A stretch of 32,059 nucleotides of DNA from NCBI GenBank assembly GCA_030699825.1, contig JAUYKV010000029.1, forward strand, positions 1 to 32,059. The letters are read 5' to 3'. The stretch is from Pseudomonas sp. (GTDB lineage Bacteria; Pseudomonadota; Gammaproteobacteria; Pseudomonadales; Pseudomonadaceae). Below are positions 15,901-24,079 of the stretch, one piece after another (position 1 is the first letter of the stretch; each line of letters opens with the position of its first letter). The notes under the pieces were generated by a model. That model did no database searches, was not told where the DNA came from, and saw only the letters and a list, made by a program, of their open reading frames with translations. The translations under genes were made by a program, and so were the position numbers.

Positions 15901-17334
15901 CTAGCGCAGCATCTGCTCGATGATGCGCTGGTCTTCCAGCAGCTCGCGTTGCCGGGCGTCGATGCGTGAGGCCAGTTGGAAGTTGTTGGTTGAGCGGCGT
16001 TTGGCGAAGTCGAGTTGCTCTATGGCTTGATCGTAGTCGCCGACCAGGGCGAAGAACTCCCCGCGTGCCTGGTGCAGGCCGATGGTGTTGCCGTTGAGGC
16101 CGCGCACTTCGGCGACCTGGTACCAGACATCCGGGTCGTTGGCGCGGCTCTTCAGCAGCTCATCGAGGGCGCTCTCGGCGTCCCGGGCGTTGCCCTGCTT
16201 CATCAGCAGGTCGATGCGGGCCTGGTTCAGTGGATAATTGCTCGGGTAGTCGCGCATGAGTCGCTCGATGCGGCGCTGCGCTTCCGTCAGGCGACTGGCG
16301 GCGATATCCAGCTCGACCTGGGCCAGGTTGTAGGTGATGTCGTCGGGTGCCGCCTGCAGCAGCGGTTGCAGGCTCTCGCCGGCCTGCTGGTGCTGGCCGC
16401 GCTTGATCTGCGCCAGGGCCAGGCCGTAGCGGGCGGCTTGCAGCTTGGGCTGCTCGTCGAGCATGGCGCGAAAACGCTTGGCTGCCAGCCCCGGGGTGTC
16501 CTCGTAGATCAATTGCACGCGGGCGCGCATCAGCTGATAGCGCACGCTGTCGGTCACGCCGCCGGCCTCGGCCTGTTCGGCGCGGTTGCGGGTGTCGGCG
16601 ATGCGCGATTCGGAGACCGGGTGGGTCAGGAGGAATTCCGGCGGCTTGCGGTCGTAGCGGTATTGACGCATCAGGCGCTCGAACATGCTCGGCATGGCGC
16701 GGGGGTCGTAGCCGGCTTTCTCCAGATTGACCAGGCCGATGCGATCGGCCTCCTGCTCGTTCTGCCGGGAGAAGCGCCGCTGCTCCTGAATGGCCGCCGC
16801 CTGGGTCGAGGCAATGGCGGCCATGCCGACATCGCCGGCACCGGCGGCTGCGGCAACGATTCCGGCGAGCATGGCGGCCATCAGCGGCAGTTGCATGCGC
16901 TGCTGGGCCTCCAGGCCACGGGCAAAGTGACGTTGCGACAGGTGGGCGAGTTCGTGGGCCATTACCGAGGCGTATTCGGCCTCGGTCTGGGCGTAGAGGA
17001 ACAGGCCGCCGTTGACCCCGATGATCCCGCCGGGTGCGGCGAAGGCGTTGATTTGCGGGCTGTCGAGCAAGACGAATTCCAGGCGCCGATCGCGCAGCTC
17101 GCTGGTTTCGCCCAGGCGGTAGACACTGCTCTCGACGAAATTCTTGAGCTGAGGGTCCGCCAGCTGGCGGATCTGGCCGCGCAGCAGGCTCAGCCAGGCG
17201 CGGCCCAGTTGATGTTCCTGCTGCGGCGAGACGATCGCCGAGCTGGCGTCGCCGAGTGACGGCAGATCGCTGGCCAGGCCGGGCTGGGCGGTCAGGCAGG
17301 CGAGCGTCAACAGGATAGGGCGCAGAACATTCAT
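15901..17334 (-). CDS. bepA: Periplasmic M48 metalloprotease/chaperone with TPR domain
   Basis: Outer-membrane quality-control protease that in E. coli assists LptD assembly and degrades stalled Bam substrates. The protein has 477 residues. A Sec signal peptide covers about 1-21 (LACLTAQPGLA). The zinc site is HELAH (127-131) with third ligand E193 in NEQEADRIG. Next to it lie an amphipathic, Ala/Gly-rich segment (about 150-175) that lies on the membrane in BepA, and a C-terminal TPR array (about 270-477). The ATG at 17334 is divergent from the tusA-like gene and shares a 106-base intergenic region with it. The same neighbour order is found in P. aeruginosa as I recall it (PA1005-PA1006). Confidence 0.93.
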   Translation of the reverse strand: MNVLRPILLTLACLTAQPGLASDLPSLGDASSAIVSPQQEHQLGRAWLSLLRGQIRQLADPQLKNFVESSVYRLGETSELRDRRLEFVLLDSPQINAFAAPGGIIGVNGGLFLYAQTEAEYASVMAHELAHLSQRHFARGLEAQQRMQLPLMAAMLAGIVAAAAGAGDVGMAAIASTQAAAIQEQRRFSRQNEQEADRIGLVNLEKAGYDPRAMPSMFERLMRQYRYDRKPPEFLLTHPVSESRIADTRNRAEQAEAGGVTDSVRYQLMRARVQLIYEDTPGLAAKRFRAMLDEQPKLQAARYGLALAQIKRGQHQQAGESLQPLLQAAPDDITYNLAQVELDIAASRLTEAQRRIERLMRDYPSNYPLNQARIDLLMKQGNARDAESALDELLKSRANDPDVWYQVAEVRGLNGNTIGLHQARGEFFALVGDYDQAIEQLDFAKRRSTNNFQLASRIDARQRELLEDQRIIEQMLR

Positions 17335-17440
17335 GCACAGAGCTCTTGGCGAACAAAGTCGCTACTGTAGCCGGGCAAGCGTTCACCTGGCCAGGGTTGC
17401 ACGGTCTTGGGTATCCTTGGCGCTGTTTAGGAGGGCTCGA

Positions 17441-17692
17441 ATGAACGATGTACAGGAGTGGAGCGGTGCCTGCGACGCCGAACTGGATGCCAGTGGCTTG
17501 AATTGCCCGCTGCCGTTGCTCAAGGCCAAGCTGGAATTGAATCGTCTGGCAAGCGGGGCGGTGCTCAAGGTCATCGCTACGGATGCCGGTTCGCAACGGG
17601 ATTTTCGGGCCTTCGCCCGGCTCGCAGGCCATGGCTTGTTGCGTGAAGAGGAAGAGGCGGGTGTTTACCGCTATTGGTTGCGTAAAGCCTGA
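17441..17692 (+). CDS. TusA/SirA-family sulfur-transfer protein
   Basis: Small 83-residue protein of the TusA (SirA/YedF) fold. It has the family signature LNCPLPLLKAK with persulfide-carrying cysteine C22, then a beta-alpha-beta-beta core (AVLKVIATDAGSQRDF). These proteins relay sulfur for tRNA thiolation or molybdenum cofactor. The syntenic P. aeruginosa protein PA1006 is linked in the literature to molybdenum homeostasis and nitrate respiration; function here is by inference from synteny. The ATG at 17441 has a perfect AGGAGG seven bases upstream. The perM-like gene follows 41 bases later and may be co-transcribed. Confidence 0.9.
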   Translation: MNDVQEWSGACDAELDASGLNCPLPLLKAKLELNRLASGAVLKVIATDAGSQRDFRAFARLAGHGLLREEEEAGVYRYWLRKA

Positions 17693-17733
17693 TACGCGTC
17701 CTGCGTGGGCTGTTTTTTATCTAGGGAATGTTG

Positions 17734-18801
17734 ATGATTAAGGTGTTGCGCAACTGGATGCACCGCTATTTTTCCGATGAGCAAGCGGTGGTCCTGGCTG
17801 TGCTGTTGGTGCTCGGCTTCGCCGCCGTTCTGACCCTCGGCGGCATGCTGGCGCCGGTACTGACCGGATTGGTCCTGGCGTTTCTCATGCAGGGGCTGGT
17901 CAATGCCCTGGAGCGTTTGCGCCTGCCGCCGATAGTGGCGGTGTCGCTGGTGTTCCTGTTGTTCATGGGGGCGCTCGGCTTGTTCCTGCTGGTACTGATG
18001 CCGTTGCTCTGGCGTCAGCTGAGCACCCTGTTCAACGAGCTGCCACGCATGCTCGGTGAGTGGCAGGCACTGTTCCTGCTGTTGCCGGAGCGTTACCCGA
18101 ACCTGATCAGCGATGCCCAGGTGTTGCAGTTGACCGAGGCGATCAGCGGCGAGGCCGGCAAGTTCGGCCAGTGGGCGCTGTCGTTTTCGCTGTCCAGCCT
18201 GCCGCTGCTGGTCAGCATCATGATCTACCTGGTGCTGGTGCCGATTCTGGTGTTTTTCTTCCTCAAGGATCGTGAGGTTATCGGCGCCTGGTTTCGCGGC
18301 TACCTGCCGAGCGAGCGCACCCTGATCACTCAGGTGGCCCAGGAAATGAACCAGCAGATCGCCAACTACATTCGCGGCAAGTTCATCGAAATCATCATCT
18401 GCGGCGTGGTCACTTACATCGCCTTCGCCGCGCTGGGACTCAACTATGCGGCGCTGCTGGCGCTACTGGTGGGGTTGTCGGTGGTGGTGCCCTATATCGG
18501 TGCGGTGGTGGTGACCGTGCCGGTGGCGCTGATCGGGCTGTTCCAGTGGGGCTTCGGCGATCAGTTCCTCTACCTGATGGTGGTCTATGGAGTGATCCAG
18601 GCGCTGGACGGTAACGTGCTGGTGCCGCTGCTGTTCTCCGAGGCGGTCAACCTGCACCCGGTGGCAATTATCTGTGCGGTCTTGCTGTTCGGTGGCTTGT
18701 GGGGCTTCTGGGGGGTGTTCTTCGCCATACCCCTGGCCACCCTGTTCAAGGCCGTGCTCAACGCCTGGCCGCGCAGGGAGCTGGCGTTGCAGGGCGAGTG
18801 A
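17734..18801 (+). CDS. AI-2E/PerM-family inner membrane transporter
   Basis: Polytopic inner membrane protein of 355 residues in the AI-2 exporter-like family (PF01594). Two paired N-terminal helices come first (VVLAVLLVLGFAAVLTLGG, then APVLTGLVLAFLMQGLVNAL). A further helix and a soluble stretch follow. The C-terminal half holds five more helices with the family's GLSVVVPYIGAVVVTVPVAL and HPVAIICAVLLFGGLWGFWG segments. Substrate is not evident; relatives have been proposed as permeases or Na+/H+ antiporters. The ATG at 17734 is preferred because AGGGA lies at proper spacing; an ATG six bases upstream abuts it. Transcription ends at the bidirectional terminator at 18888. Confidence 0.88.
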   Translation: MIKVLRNWMHRYFSDEQAVVLAVLLVLGFAAVLTLGGMLAPVLTGLVLAFLMQGLVNALERLRLPPIVAVSLVFLLFMGALGLFLLVLMPLLWRQLSTLFNELPRMLGEWQALFLLLPERYPNLISDAQVLQLTEAISGEAGKFGQWALSFSLSSLPLLVSIMIYLVLVPILVFFFLKDREVIGAWFRGYLPSERTLITQVAQEMNQQIANYIRGKFIEIIICGVVTYIAFAALGLNYAALLALLVGLSVVVPYIGAVVVTVPVALIGLFQWGFGDQFLYLMVVYGVIQALDGNVLVPLLFSEAVNLHPVAIICAVLLFGGLWGFWGVFFAIPLATLFKAVLNAWPRRELALQGE

Positions 18802-18823
18802 GGGCCGGGCACCGAGCAATCTT

Positions 18824-18856
18824 GGTGGGCTGAAGCGGAGCGCCGCCCGGCCCACC
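18824..18856. repeat. Short palindromic repeat (GGTGGGC...GCCCACC)
   Basis: GGTGGGC and GCCCACC enclose a GCGG/CCGC inner stem. The core AGCGGAGCGCCGCCCGGCCC also appears inside the element at 3306-3325, and a diverged version lies at 3109-3146. These are copies of one dispersed intergenic repeat family. Confidence 0.65.
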
Positions 18857-18887
18857 CTACGTGCTGTAGGCGGTTCAGGCCCGAACG

Positions 18888-18929
18888 AAAAAGGCCGCTT
18901 GCGGGCATTCCCGGCAAGCGGCCTTTTTT
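18888..18929. terminator. Bidirectional intrinsic terminator
   Basis: AAAAAGGCCGCTTGC and GGCAAGCGGCCTTTTTT form a near-perfect stem around a short loop, with A- and T-runs on both sides. It can stop transcription of the perM-like gene from the left and of gcvR-bcp from the right. Confidence 0.93.
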
Positions 18930-18941
18930 GTCGGTACGGCT

Positions 18942-19415
18942 TCAGGCGTTGTGCAGTTCCTGTGCCGCGGCCAGCACGGCCTCGACATGGCCCGGCACTT
19001 TCACTCCGCGCCATTCCTGGCGCAGCACACCGTGCAGGTCGATCAGGAAGGTGCTGCGGTCGACGCCCAGGTATTCCTTGCCGTAGAGCTTCTTCAGCTT
19101 GATCACGTCGAACAGCTGGCAGAGCGCCTCGTCCTGGTCCGAGATCAGCTCGAAGGGGAACGCCTGCTTGCACTTGAAGTTCTCGTGGGATTTGAGACTG
19201 TCCCGCGATACGCCGAATACCAGGGTGTTGGCGGCCTGGAACGCCGGGTAGTGATCGCGAAAGCCCTGGCCTTCTGTGGTGCAGCCCGGGGTGCTGTCTT
19301 TCGGATAGAAATAGATCACCAGCTGCTGGCCCTGCAATGCCGACAGCTGAACCTGCTGACCGCTGGTGGCCTGGGCTTGGAAATCGGCAACCGGGGTGTC
19401 GAGTGCTACGGCCAT
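18942..19415 (-). CDS. bcp: Thioredoxin-dependent peroxiredoxin (Bcp/PrxQ)
   Basis: Cytoplasmic thiol peroxidase reducing H2O2 and organic peroxides. The 157-residue length is normal. The peroxidatic cysteine is C45 in KDSTPGCTTEGQGF. In E. coli Bcp the resolving cysteine is five residues later; here position 50 is Gln, so resolution must use another cysteine (C82 or C99) or a one-Cys mechanism with an external thiol. The catalytic Thr (T42) and the conserved Arg of the WRGVKV segment are present. The ATG has AAGGA nine bases upstream. It begins 10 bases after the gcvR stop codon and is the second gene of that operon. Confidence 0.93.
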   Translation of the reverse strand: MAVALDTPVADFQAQATSGQQVQLSALQGQQLVIYFYPKDSTPGCTTEGQGFRDHYPAFQAANTLVFGVSRDSLKSHENFKCKQAFPFELISDQDEALCQLFDVIKLKKLYGKEYLGVDRSTFLIDLHGVLRQEWRGVKVPGHVEAVLAAAQELHNA

Positions 19416-19425
19416 GGGCGGTTCC

Positions 19426-19983
19426 TTATGGATTTTGCGGGCGCCAGGGTTCGATCAGGGCGTCCAGGTTCAAGGCGTCGGAGAAGTCGAGGAACTGATC
19501 GCGCAGCCAGCTGATCTGGGTGCCGGCCGGCAGCGTTACGGTCAGGGTCGCGTTGAGCATGGTGCCGCCGGTTTGCGGCGCCAGGTAGGTATCGCAGGTC
19601 AGGCTTTCCAGTTCGACGTTGTGATCGATGAAGAACTGGCACAGCTCATTGAGGATGTCCGGACGGTAAGCCGAGCTGACGTAGGCCACGTAGGGCAGGG
19701 CCTGGGGGCGATTTTCCGCCGCCGCGCTGCGCGTCACATTGACCGTAAAGCCGTGCTTCTTGGCCAGGGCCGGCAGGCTCGACTCCAGGCGTGCCAGGGC
19801 GTCCCAGCTGCCGGAGACCTGCAGCACCAGGGCGCTGAACTCGCCATGACGGCTCAGGCGGGTACTGATCACGGCGCAGCGATTTTCATTGCTGGTGCGG
19901 CACAGCACATTGGTCAGCTCCATGGCGTTGGGGCCGAGTGCGCTGATGACGAGGAATTGTTCGCGAACTTGGGGGGTGGACAT
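19426..19983 (-). CDS. gcvR: Glycine cleavage system regulator, tandem ACT domains
   Basis: GcvR-type protein of 185 residues with two ACT domains (about 8-85 and 95-170). In E. coli GcvR binds GcvA to repress the glycine cleavage operon when glycine is low; it does not itself bind DNA. The first domain opens with EQFLVISALGPNAMELTNVL, the second with PYVAYVSSAYRPDILNELCQ, both typical ACT beta-alpha starts with a ligand-binding loop. The start ATG at 19983 is preceded by TAGGAATG. It is divergent from dapA, with a 216-base intergenic region, and co-directional with bcp. Confidence 0.9.
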   Translation of the reverse strand: MSTPQVREQFLVISALGPNAMELTNVLCRTSNENRCAVISTRLSRHGEFSALVLQVSGSWDALARLESSLPALAKKHGFTVNVTRSAAAENRPQALPYVAYVSSAYRPDILNELCQFFIDHNVELESLTCDTYLAPQTGGTMLNATLTVTLPAGTQISWLRDQFLDFSDALNLDALIEPWRPQNP

Positions 19984-20199
19984 GCAGCATTCCTAGAGCG
20001 ATGAACGCTCGGCCCACAATGAGTACCGAGCAAAGCCGGAAGGGTAGCGAAAAGCATCGCTCAGGGGAATGCTCGTCTGAAAGGAATGCCGGGGCGCTCG
20101 CACAGTCACGGCGCTTGCCGATCGACCTTTTCCTTCGCTTGTACAAGGTGGGTGGCGCCAGTACCATTACCGCTCTCTTTTTCCGGCAGGAGTGGTTGC

Positions 20200-21078
20200 A
20201 TGATTGCGGGCAGTATGGTGGCACTGGTTACGCCCATGGATGCACAAGGTGGTCTCGATTGGGATAGCCTGAGCAAACTGGTGGATTTCCACCTGCAAGA
20301 GGGCACCAACGCCATCGTCGCGGTCGGGACCACCGGCGAGTCGGCCACGTTGGAGGTGTCCGAACACATCGAAGTGATCCGACGGGTGGTCGATCAGGTC
20401 GCCGGACGCATTCCGGTGATCGCCGGCACGGGTGGCAATTCCACGCGCGAATCGGTCGAACTGACGCGCGCCGCCAAGGATGTGGGCGCCGATGCCTGCC
20501 TGTTGGTCACACCTTATTACAACAAACCGACCCAGGAAGGCCTGTATCTGCACTTCCGGCACATTGCTGAAGCCGTGGCCATCCCGCAGATTCTCTACAA
20601 CGTGCCGGGTCGCACCGTCTGCGACATGCTGCCGGAAACGGTCGAGCGTCTGTCGAAGATCGCCAACATCATCGGCATTAAGGAAGCCACCGGCGACCTG
20701 CAGCGCGGCCAGGAAGTCCTGGATCGGGTGAGCAAGGATTTCCTGGTGTATTCCGGCGACGACGCCACCGCCGTCGAGCTGATGTTGATGGGCGGCAAGG
20801 GTAATATTTCGGTGACCGCCAACGTCGCGCCACGCGCCATGAGCGAGCTGTGCGCCGCCGCCATGGCCGGCGACGCCGTTACCGCGCGGGCGATCAATGA
20901 TCGTCTGATGCCGCTGCACAAGGCCTTGTTTATTGAATCCAGCCCGATTCCGGTGAAATTCGCCCTGCATGAAATGGGCATGATACCGGACGGTATCCGC
21001 TTGCCGCTGACCTGGCTCAGCCCGCGTTGTCATGAACCGCTGCGTCAGGCCCTGCGCCAGACCGGCGTATTGGTTTAA
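20200..21078 (+). CDS. dapA: 4-hydroxy-tetrahydrodipicolinate synthase
   Basis: Condenses pyruvate with aspartate semialdehyde, the first committed step to lysine and diaminopimelate. The length of 292 residues is typical. The Schiff-base lysine is K161 (GIKEATGD). The catalytic triad is T45 (GTTGES), Y107 (VTPYYNKP) and Y133 (LYNVPGRT), and R138 binds the substrate carboxylate. The ATG at 20200 has CAGGAG at good spacing; the frame is open further upstream without homology. A possible weak promoter, TTGTAC then TACCAT with 17-base spacing, lies near 20139-20167. bamC follows after 17 bases, forming the conserved dapA-bamC operon. Confidence 0.97.
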   Translation: MIAGSMVALVTPMDAQGGLDWDSLSKLVDFHLQEGTNAIVAVGTTGESATLEVSEHIEVIRRVVDQVAGRIPVIAGTGGNSTRESVELTRAAKDVGADACLLVTPYYNKPTQEGLYLHFRHIAEAVAIPQILYNVPGRTVCDMLPETVERLSKIANIIGIKEATGDLQRGQEVLDRVSKDFLVYSGDDATAVELMLMGGKGNISVTANVAPRAMSELCAAAMAGDAVTARAINDRLMPLHKALFIESSPIPVKFALHEMGMIPDGIRLPLTWLSPRCHEPLRQALRQTGVLV

Positions 21079-21095
21079 TTGAGGAAATACTACGC

Positions 21096-22202
21096 ATGAA
21101 GCGACTGGGCGGACTCTCCGCGCTTGCTCTGATCATCTCCAGTACCGGCGGTTGTGGCTGGATCTATGGTGAAGATGGCTATTTTCGCGATCGCGGCAGC
21201 GATTACCTCAACGCTCGGCAAACGGCCCCCATGCAGCTGCCGGCGAACGTCGTAGCCAAGCGCCTCGATCCGTTGTTGCCGGTGCCGCAGCAGGTTGCCA
21301 GCAGCTCGGTCGAGGGTGAATACGAAGTTCCGCGTCCGCAGGCGCTAGCCGTGCGTGCCGATGCCAGCGAGTTCAGCCTGCAGAAAAGCGGAGAATCGCG
21401 TTGGCTGGTCGCCCAGCGCGTGCCGGCCGAAGTCTGGCCGATTGCCCGTCAATTCTTCGACGACAACGGTTTTCGCATTGTCGACGAACGTCCGCAAACA
21501 GGTGAGTTCAGCACTGACTGGCAGCGTTTCGACGCGTTGCCCGCGTCCGTGGCGCGTAGCGTGTCGGGCGTGGCGGCGGATACCGAGACCCGCATGCGGG
21601 TGCGTATCGAGCCAGGCGTGCAACGCAACACCAGCGAGATCTTCGTGGTCAGTGCCGAGCGTGCTGCTGGCAGCACAGCCGATGTCGCCTTCACCACGCG
21701 CAGCGCCAACTCCAGCCTGGATGCCGCGGTGCTCGACGAAATGCTCGTGAGCATGGCACGCAGTGCCGAGCAGGGCGGTTCCGTATCGCTGCTGGCCGCC
21801 CGCGACTTCGATGCGCCGAGGCGGGTCAGTCTGTCGGAAGACGGTAACGGCAACCCGGTATTGAACCTCGGTGCCGATTTCGATCGTGCCTGGTCCGGCG
21901 TCGGCCGCTCCCTGGAGATGGCCGATGTGCGCATCGACGACCTCAATCGCAGCCTGGGTGTGTACTACATCAACCTCGCCGAAGGTGCGCAGAAGAAAGG
22001 CGAAGAGCCGGGCTTCTTCGCTGGCCTGTTCGGTGGCGAGCCGGACAAGGAAGAAATTGATGCGCGTGCCGAGCGTTACCAGGTACGCCTGACGCCGGTG
22101 GGTGACAGCGTCCAGGTCACCGTGGAAAAGGACCTGAATACCGTGGCTCCGGCCGACGTGGCACGTCGCATCCTCGACCTGATCCAGGAAAACCTCGGCT
22201 AA
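21096..22202 (+). CDS. bamC: Outer membrane assembly lipoprotein BamC
   Basis: Lipoprotein accessory of the Bam complex that inserts beta-barrel proteins into the outer membrane. The protein has 368 residues. The signal peptide ends in SSTGGC, with acylated C20; the minus-3 residue is Thr, a slightly weak lipobox. An unstructured segment (about 25-80) that contacts BamD in E. coli is followed by two helix-grip domains (about 95-205 and 250-368). A Glu/Lys-rich linker (EKKGEEPG-like, around 304-310) precedes the second half's [17 protein letters not shown]. The ribosome-binding site is GAGGAAA. It is second in the dapA operon and followed by a terminator. Confidence 0.9.
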   Translation: MKRLGGLSALALIISSTGGCGWIYGEDGYFRDRGSDYLNARQTAPMQLPANVVAKRLDPLLPVPQQVASSSVEGEYEVPRPQALAVRADASEFSLQKSGESRWLVAQRVPAEVWPIARQFFDDNGFRIVDERPQTGEFSTDWQRFDALPASVARSVSGVAADTETRMRVRIEPGVQRNTSEIFVVSAERAAGSTADVAFTTRSANSSLDAAVLDEMLVSMARSAEQGGSVSLLAARDFDAPRRVSLSEDGNGNPVLNLGADFDRAWSGVGRSLEMADVRIDDLNRSLGVYYINLAEGAQKKGEEPGFFAGLFGGEPDKEEIDARAERYQVRLTPVGDSVQVTVEKDLNTVAPADVARRILDLIQENLG

Positions 22203-22231
22203 TAGGCTGCATGCACAGCTGTGATACCAAT

Positions 22232-22262
22232 AGGCGAAACCCGGCGGGTTTCGCCTGTTTCG
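22232..22262 (+). terminator. Terminator after bamC
   Basis: AGGCGAAACCC and GGGTTTCGCCT form a perfect 11-bp stem around a GGC loop, followed by GTTTCGTTT. It separates dapA-bamC from purC, whose start lies 31 bases beyond the stem. Confidence 0.8.
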
Positions 22263-22286
22263 TTTGCTAAAGGCGGAAATCCCGAT

Positions 22287-23156
22287 ATGACCACTCCTGC
22301 GACCCTGAGCCTGAAGAAAATCTACTCGGGCAAAGTCCGTGATCTCTACGAAATCGACGACAAGCGCATGCTGATGGTCGCCACCGACCGTCTCTCGGCC
22401 TTCGACGTGATCCTCGCCGAGCCGATTCCGGACAAGGGCAAGATCCTCACCGCGATTTCCAACTTCTGGTTCGCCAAGCTGGCGCACCTGGTGCCCAACC
22501 ACTTCACCGGCGACCAGGTCGAAGACGTGGTGCCGGCTGCCGAGTTGCCGCTGGTGGAAGGCCGCGCGGTAGTCGCCAAGCGCCTCAAGCCGGTTGCCGT
22601 GGAAGCCATCGTGCGCGGCTACATCGTCGGTTCCGGCTGGAAGGAATACCAGAACAGCGGCAGCGTCTGCGGCATCCAGCTGCCCGCCGGGTTGCAGGAA
22701 GCCTCCAAGCTGCCGCAACCGATCTTCACCCCCTCGACCAAGGCCGCCGTTGGCGACCACGACGAGAACATCTCCTTCGAGCAGTGCGAAGCCATCATCG
22801 GTGCCGAACTGGCTGCCCAGGTGCGTGATACCGCCATCGCCCTGTACAGCGCCGCCGTCGAGTACGCCGCCACCCGCGGCATCATCATCGCCGACACCAA
22901 GTTCGAATTCGGCCTGGACGAAAACGGCACCCTGACCCTGATGGACGAAGTGCTGACCCCCGACTCCAGCCGCTTCTGGCCGGCCGACAGCTACGTCGAA
23001 GGCAAGAACCCGCCGAGCTTCGACAAGCAATTCGTGCGCGACTGGCTGGAATCCACCGGCTGGAACAAGGAGCCACCGGCCCCCGCCGTCCCGGCCGAGG
23101 TTGCGCAGAAGACCGCCGACAAATACCGCGAAGCCCTGACCCGGCTGACCGCCTGA
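22287..23156 (+). CDS. purC: SAICAR synthetase, long (about 290-residue) form
   Basis: Phosphoribosylaminoimidazole-succinocarboxamide synthase, ligating aspartate to CAIR with ATP in purine synthesis. The 289-residue chain opens with [17 protein letters not shown] and has DRLSAFDVI (about 36-44), [13 protein letters not shown] (about 112-124), [13 protein letters not shown] (about 200-212) and [10 protein letters not shown], all family signatures. The sequence type is that of betaproteobacterial and yeast Ade1-like enzymes. The PurC I expect in Pseudomonas and E. coli has about 236 residues and begins differently. The locus (bamC, purC, tRNA-Ser) is conserved, so the gene may be a replacement in place. 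The ATG at 22287 has AAGGCGGA upstream at slightly long spacing. Confidence 0.95.
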   Translation: MTTPATLSLKKIYSGKVRDLYEIDDKRMLMVATDRLSAFDVILAEPIPDKGKILTAISNFWFAKLAHLVPNHFTGDQVEDVVPAAELPLVEGRAVVAKRLKPVAVEAIVRGYIVGSGWKEYQNSGSVCGIQLPAGLQEASKLPQPIFTPSTKAAVGDHDENISFEQCEAIIGAELAAQVRDTAIALYSAAVEYAATRGIIIADTKFEFGLDENGTLTLMDEVLTPDSSRFWPADSYVEGKNPPSFDKQFVRDWLESTGWNKEPPAPAVPAEVAQKTADKYREALTRLTA

Positions 23157-23177
23157 TCGACCGCTGTGCGGCACAGC

Positions 23178-23200
23178 AGAGGCGCTTTGGCGCCTCTTCT
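23178..23200 (+). terminator. Terminator after purC
   Basis: AGAGGCGC, a TTT loop and GGCGCCTCT form a tight GC-rich stem followed by TCTGGTT. It lies 21 bases after the stop codon. The following 260 bases up to the tRNA promoter contain no gene that I can recognise. Confidence 0.75.
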
Positions 23201-23461
23201 GGTTGCTGGGCGCTGTACGACGGCTGCGGTAGGCGCGGGGGCGACGTCTAGTCCCATGCCTGCGAAGCCTATGCCGTGGCCGCATGCTCGCTCAAGCCGG
23301 CTCAGCTGGCGCCGTGGGCCAGAACAACAGCCGGGTTTGGGCGCCGCCTTTCCATCCGGATAAACCGTTTCAGTGCCGCCTGCCAGGCCGCGGCAGAACG
23401 CACCGACACGGTCCACCAGCGCAAGCATCTGAAAGCATGCGAAAAAATCTACCGATTGGGT

Positions 23462-23490
23462 TTCGCCAAGCACGCTTGTGCTGCTATGAT
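23462..23490 (+). promoter_or_regulatory. Putative promoter of the tRNA-Ser gene
   Basis: A good minus-10 hexamer TATGAT (23485-23490) lies 12 bases before the tRNA; the minus 35 would be TTCGCC (23462-23467) at 17-base spacing, a weak match. A GC-rich discriminator (GCGCGCCGCC) follows, as in stringently controlled stable-RNA promoters. Confidence 0.45.
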
Positions 23491-23502
23491 GCGCGCCGCC
23501 AC

Positions 23503-23592
23503 GGGAAGATGCCGGAGTGGCCGAACGGGACGGATTCGAAATCCGTTGTGTTAGCGATAGCACCTAGGGTTCAAATCCCTATCTTCCCGCCA
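23503..23592 (+). tRNA. tRNA-Ser(CGA)
   Basis: A 90-base class II tRNA with encoded CCA. The acceptor stem GGGAAGA pairs with TCTTCCC, the discriminator is G, then CCA. The D arm contains GGAGTGGCCGAACGG. The anticodon stem ACGGA/TCCGT encloses loop TTCGAAA with anticodon CGA at 23537-23539, reading UCG serine codons. A long variable arm (TGTGTTAGCGATAGCACC) is characteristic of tRNA-Ser. The T arm is AGGGTTCAAATCCCT. Its 3' end is a common integrase target. Confidence 0.97.
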
Positions 23593-23606
23593 TACATGTA
23601 AACGCT

Positions 23607-23642
23607 AAGCCTCTGATTTCTATAACGACTTCAGGGGCTTTT
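23607..23642 (+). terminator. Terminator after tRNA-Ser
   Basis: GCCTCTGA and TCAGGGGC pair (one G-T) around a 14-base loop and are followed by TTTT. It lies 15 bases past the tRNA 3' end. Confidence 0.7.
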
Positions 23643-23740
23643 GCGTTTCTGGGGTGCCGGTTAGGACAAAATTAGGGCAAAAACTGCGTACTGCAGGCCG
23701 CTTAATTTCGGTCCAGGTCTCCCTAAACCCCATCATCTGC

Positions 23741-23782
23741 GAAACGATTTTTGCCATGCTTGGTATGGCAAAAAATTGTTTC
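23741..23782. repeat. Palindrome with TTTTTGCCAT arms
   Basis: GAAACGATTTTTGCCAT faces ATGGCAAAAAATTGTTTC around a GCTTGGT loop; arms of about 17 bases match apart from one indel and one mismatch. T-runs precede the stem on both strands rather than follow it, so it is not an intrinsic terminator in either direction. Confidence 0.65.
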
Positions 23783-24006
23783 CCTCTCTGGCTGGCCGGG
23801 GCGCTGAGCACGGCGTTCCGTAGCGGCAGGTGACTGCCATTCCTGCCGCGACCGGTGTTTTCCGTGCGATAACGGCAAAGCCATCGATAATGGCTATCGG
23901 CGTCACGTTGTGTTTGGTGCCGCGACCGCATGCGCGCAGGGTCATCCGGCTATTGGCTGGGAATGCTGTGAGCCCGCAAGCGGTGAGAGGGTCTAACCAG
24001 CCCGAT

Positions 24007-24050
24007 GCCTAAACCGTGCACCCTACTTGGCTAGGACGCACGGTTTAGGC
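24007..24050 (-). terminator. Long stem-loop downstream of the TRAP operon
   Basis: GCCTAAACCGTGCACCC pairs with GGACGCACGGTTTAGGC at 15 of 17 positions around a 10-base loop, 30 bases beyond the dctM stop codon. There is no T-run, so it may end or stabilise the operon transcript rather than act as a classical terminator. Confidence 0.55.
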
Positions 24051-24079
24051 TTGAGAGCATCTACGAACATAGGCTTCAG

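Larger units (their letters stand above)
23643..24079. other. Palindrome-rich gene-free region beside the tRNA
   Basis: No credible gene is visible in 437 bases. Short frames exist on both strands but match nothing I know. It contains palindromes at 23741-23782 (GAAACGATTTTTGCCAT against its near-complement), at 23823-23849 (GCGGCAGG and CCTGCCGC) and at 24007-24050. Position next to a tRNA 3' end suggests a scar of an integrated element. Confidence 0.5.

Noticed and set aside
21345..23285. 646-codon minus-strand frame across bamC and purC
   Set aside because: It spans two well-supported plus-strand genes and their terminator, so it is a shadow frame.
23620..23931. 103-codon minus-strand frame downstream of the tRNA as an integrase remnant
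   Set aside because: No R-H-R-Y catalytic motif is visible. The C-terminus merely reads through the tRNA terminator region, and residues match no integrase that I can recognise.
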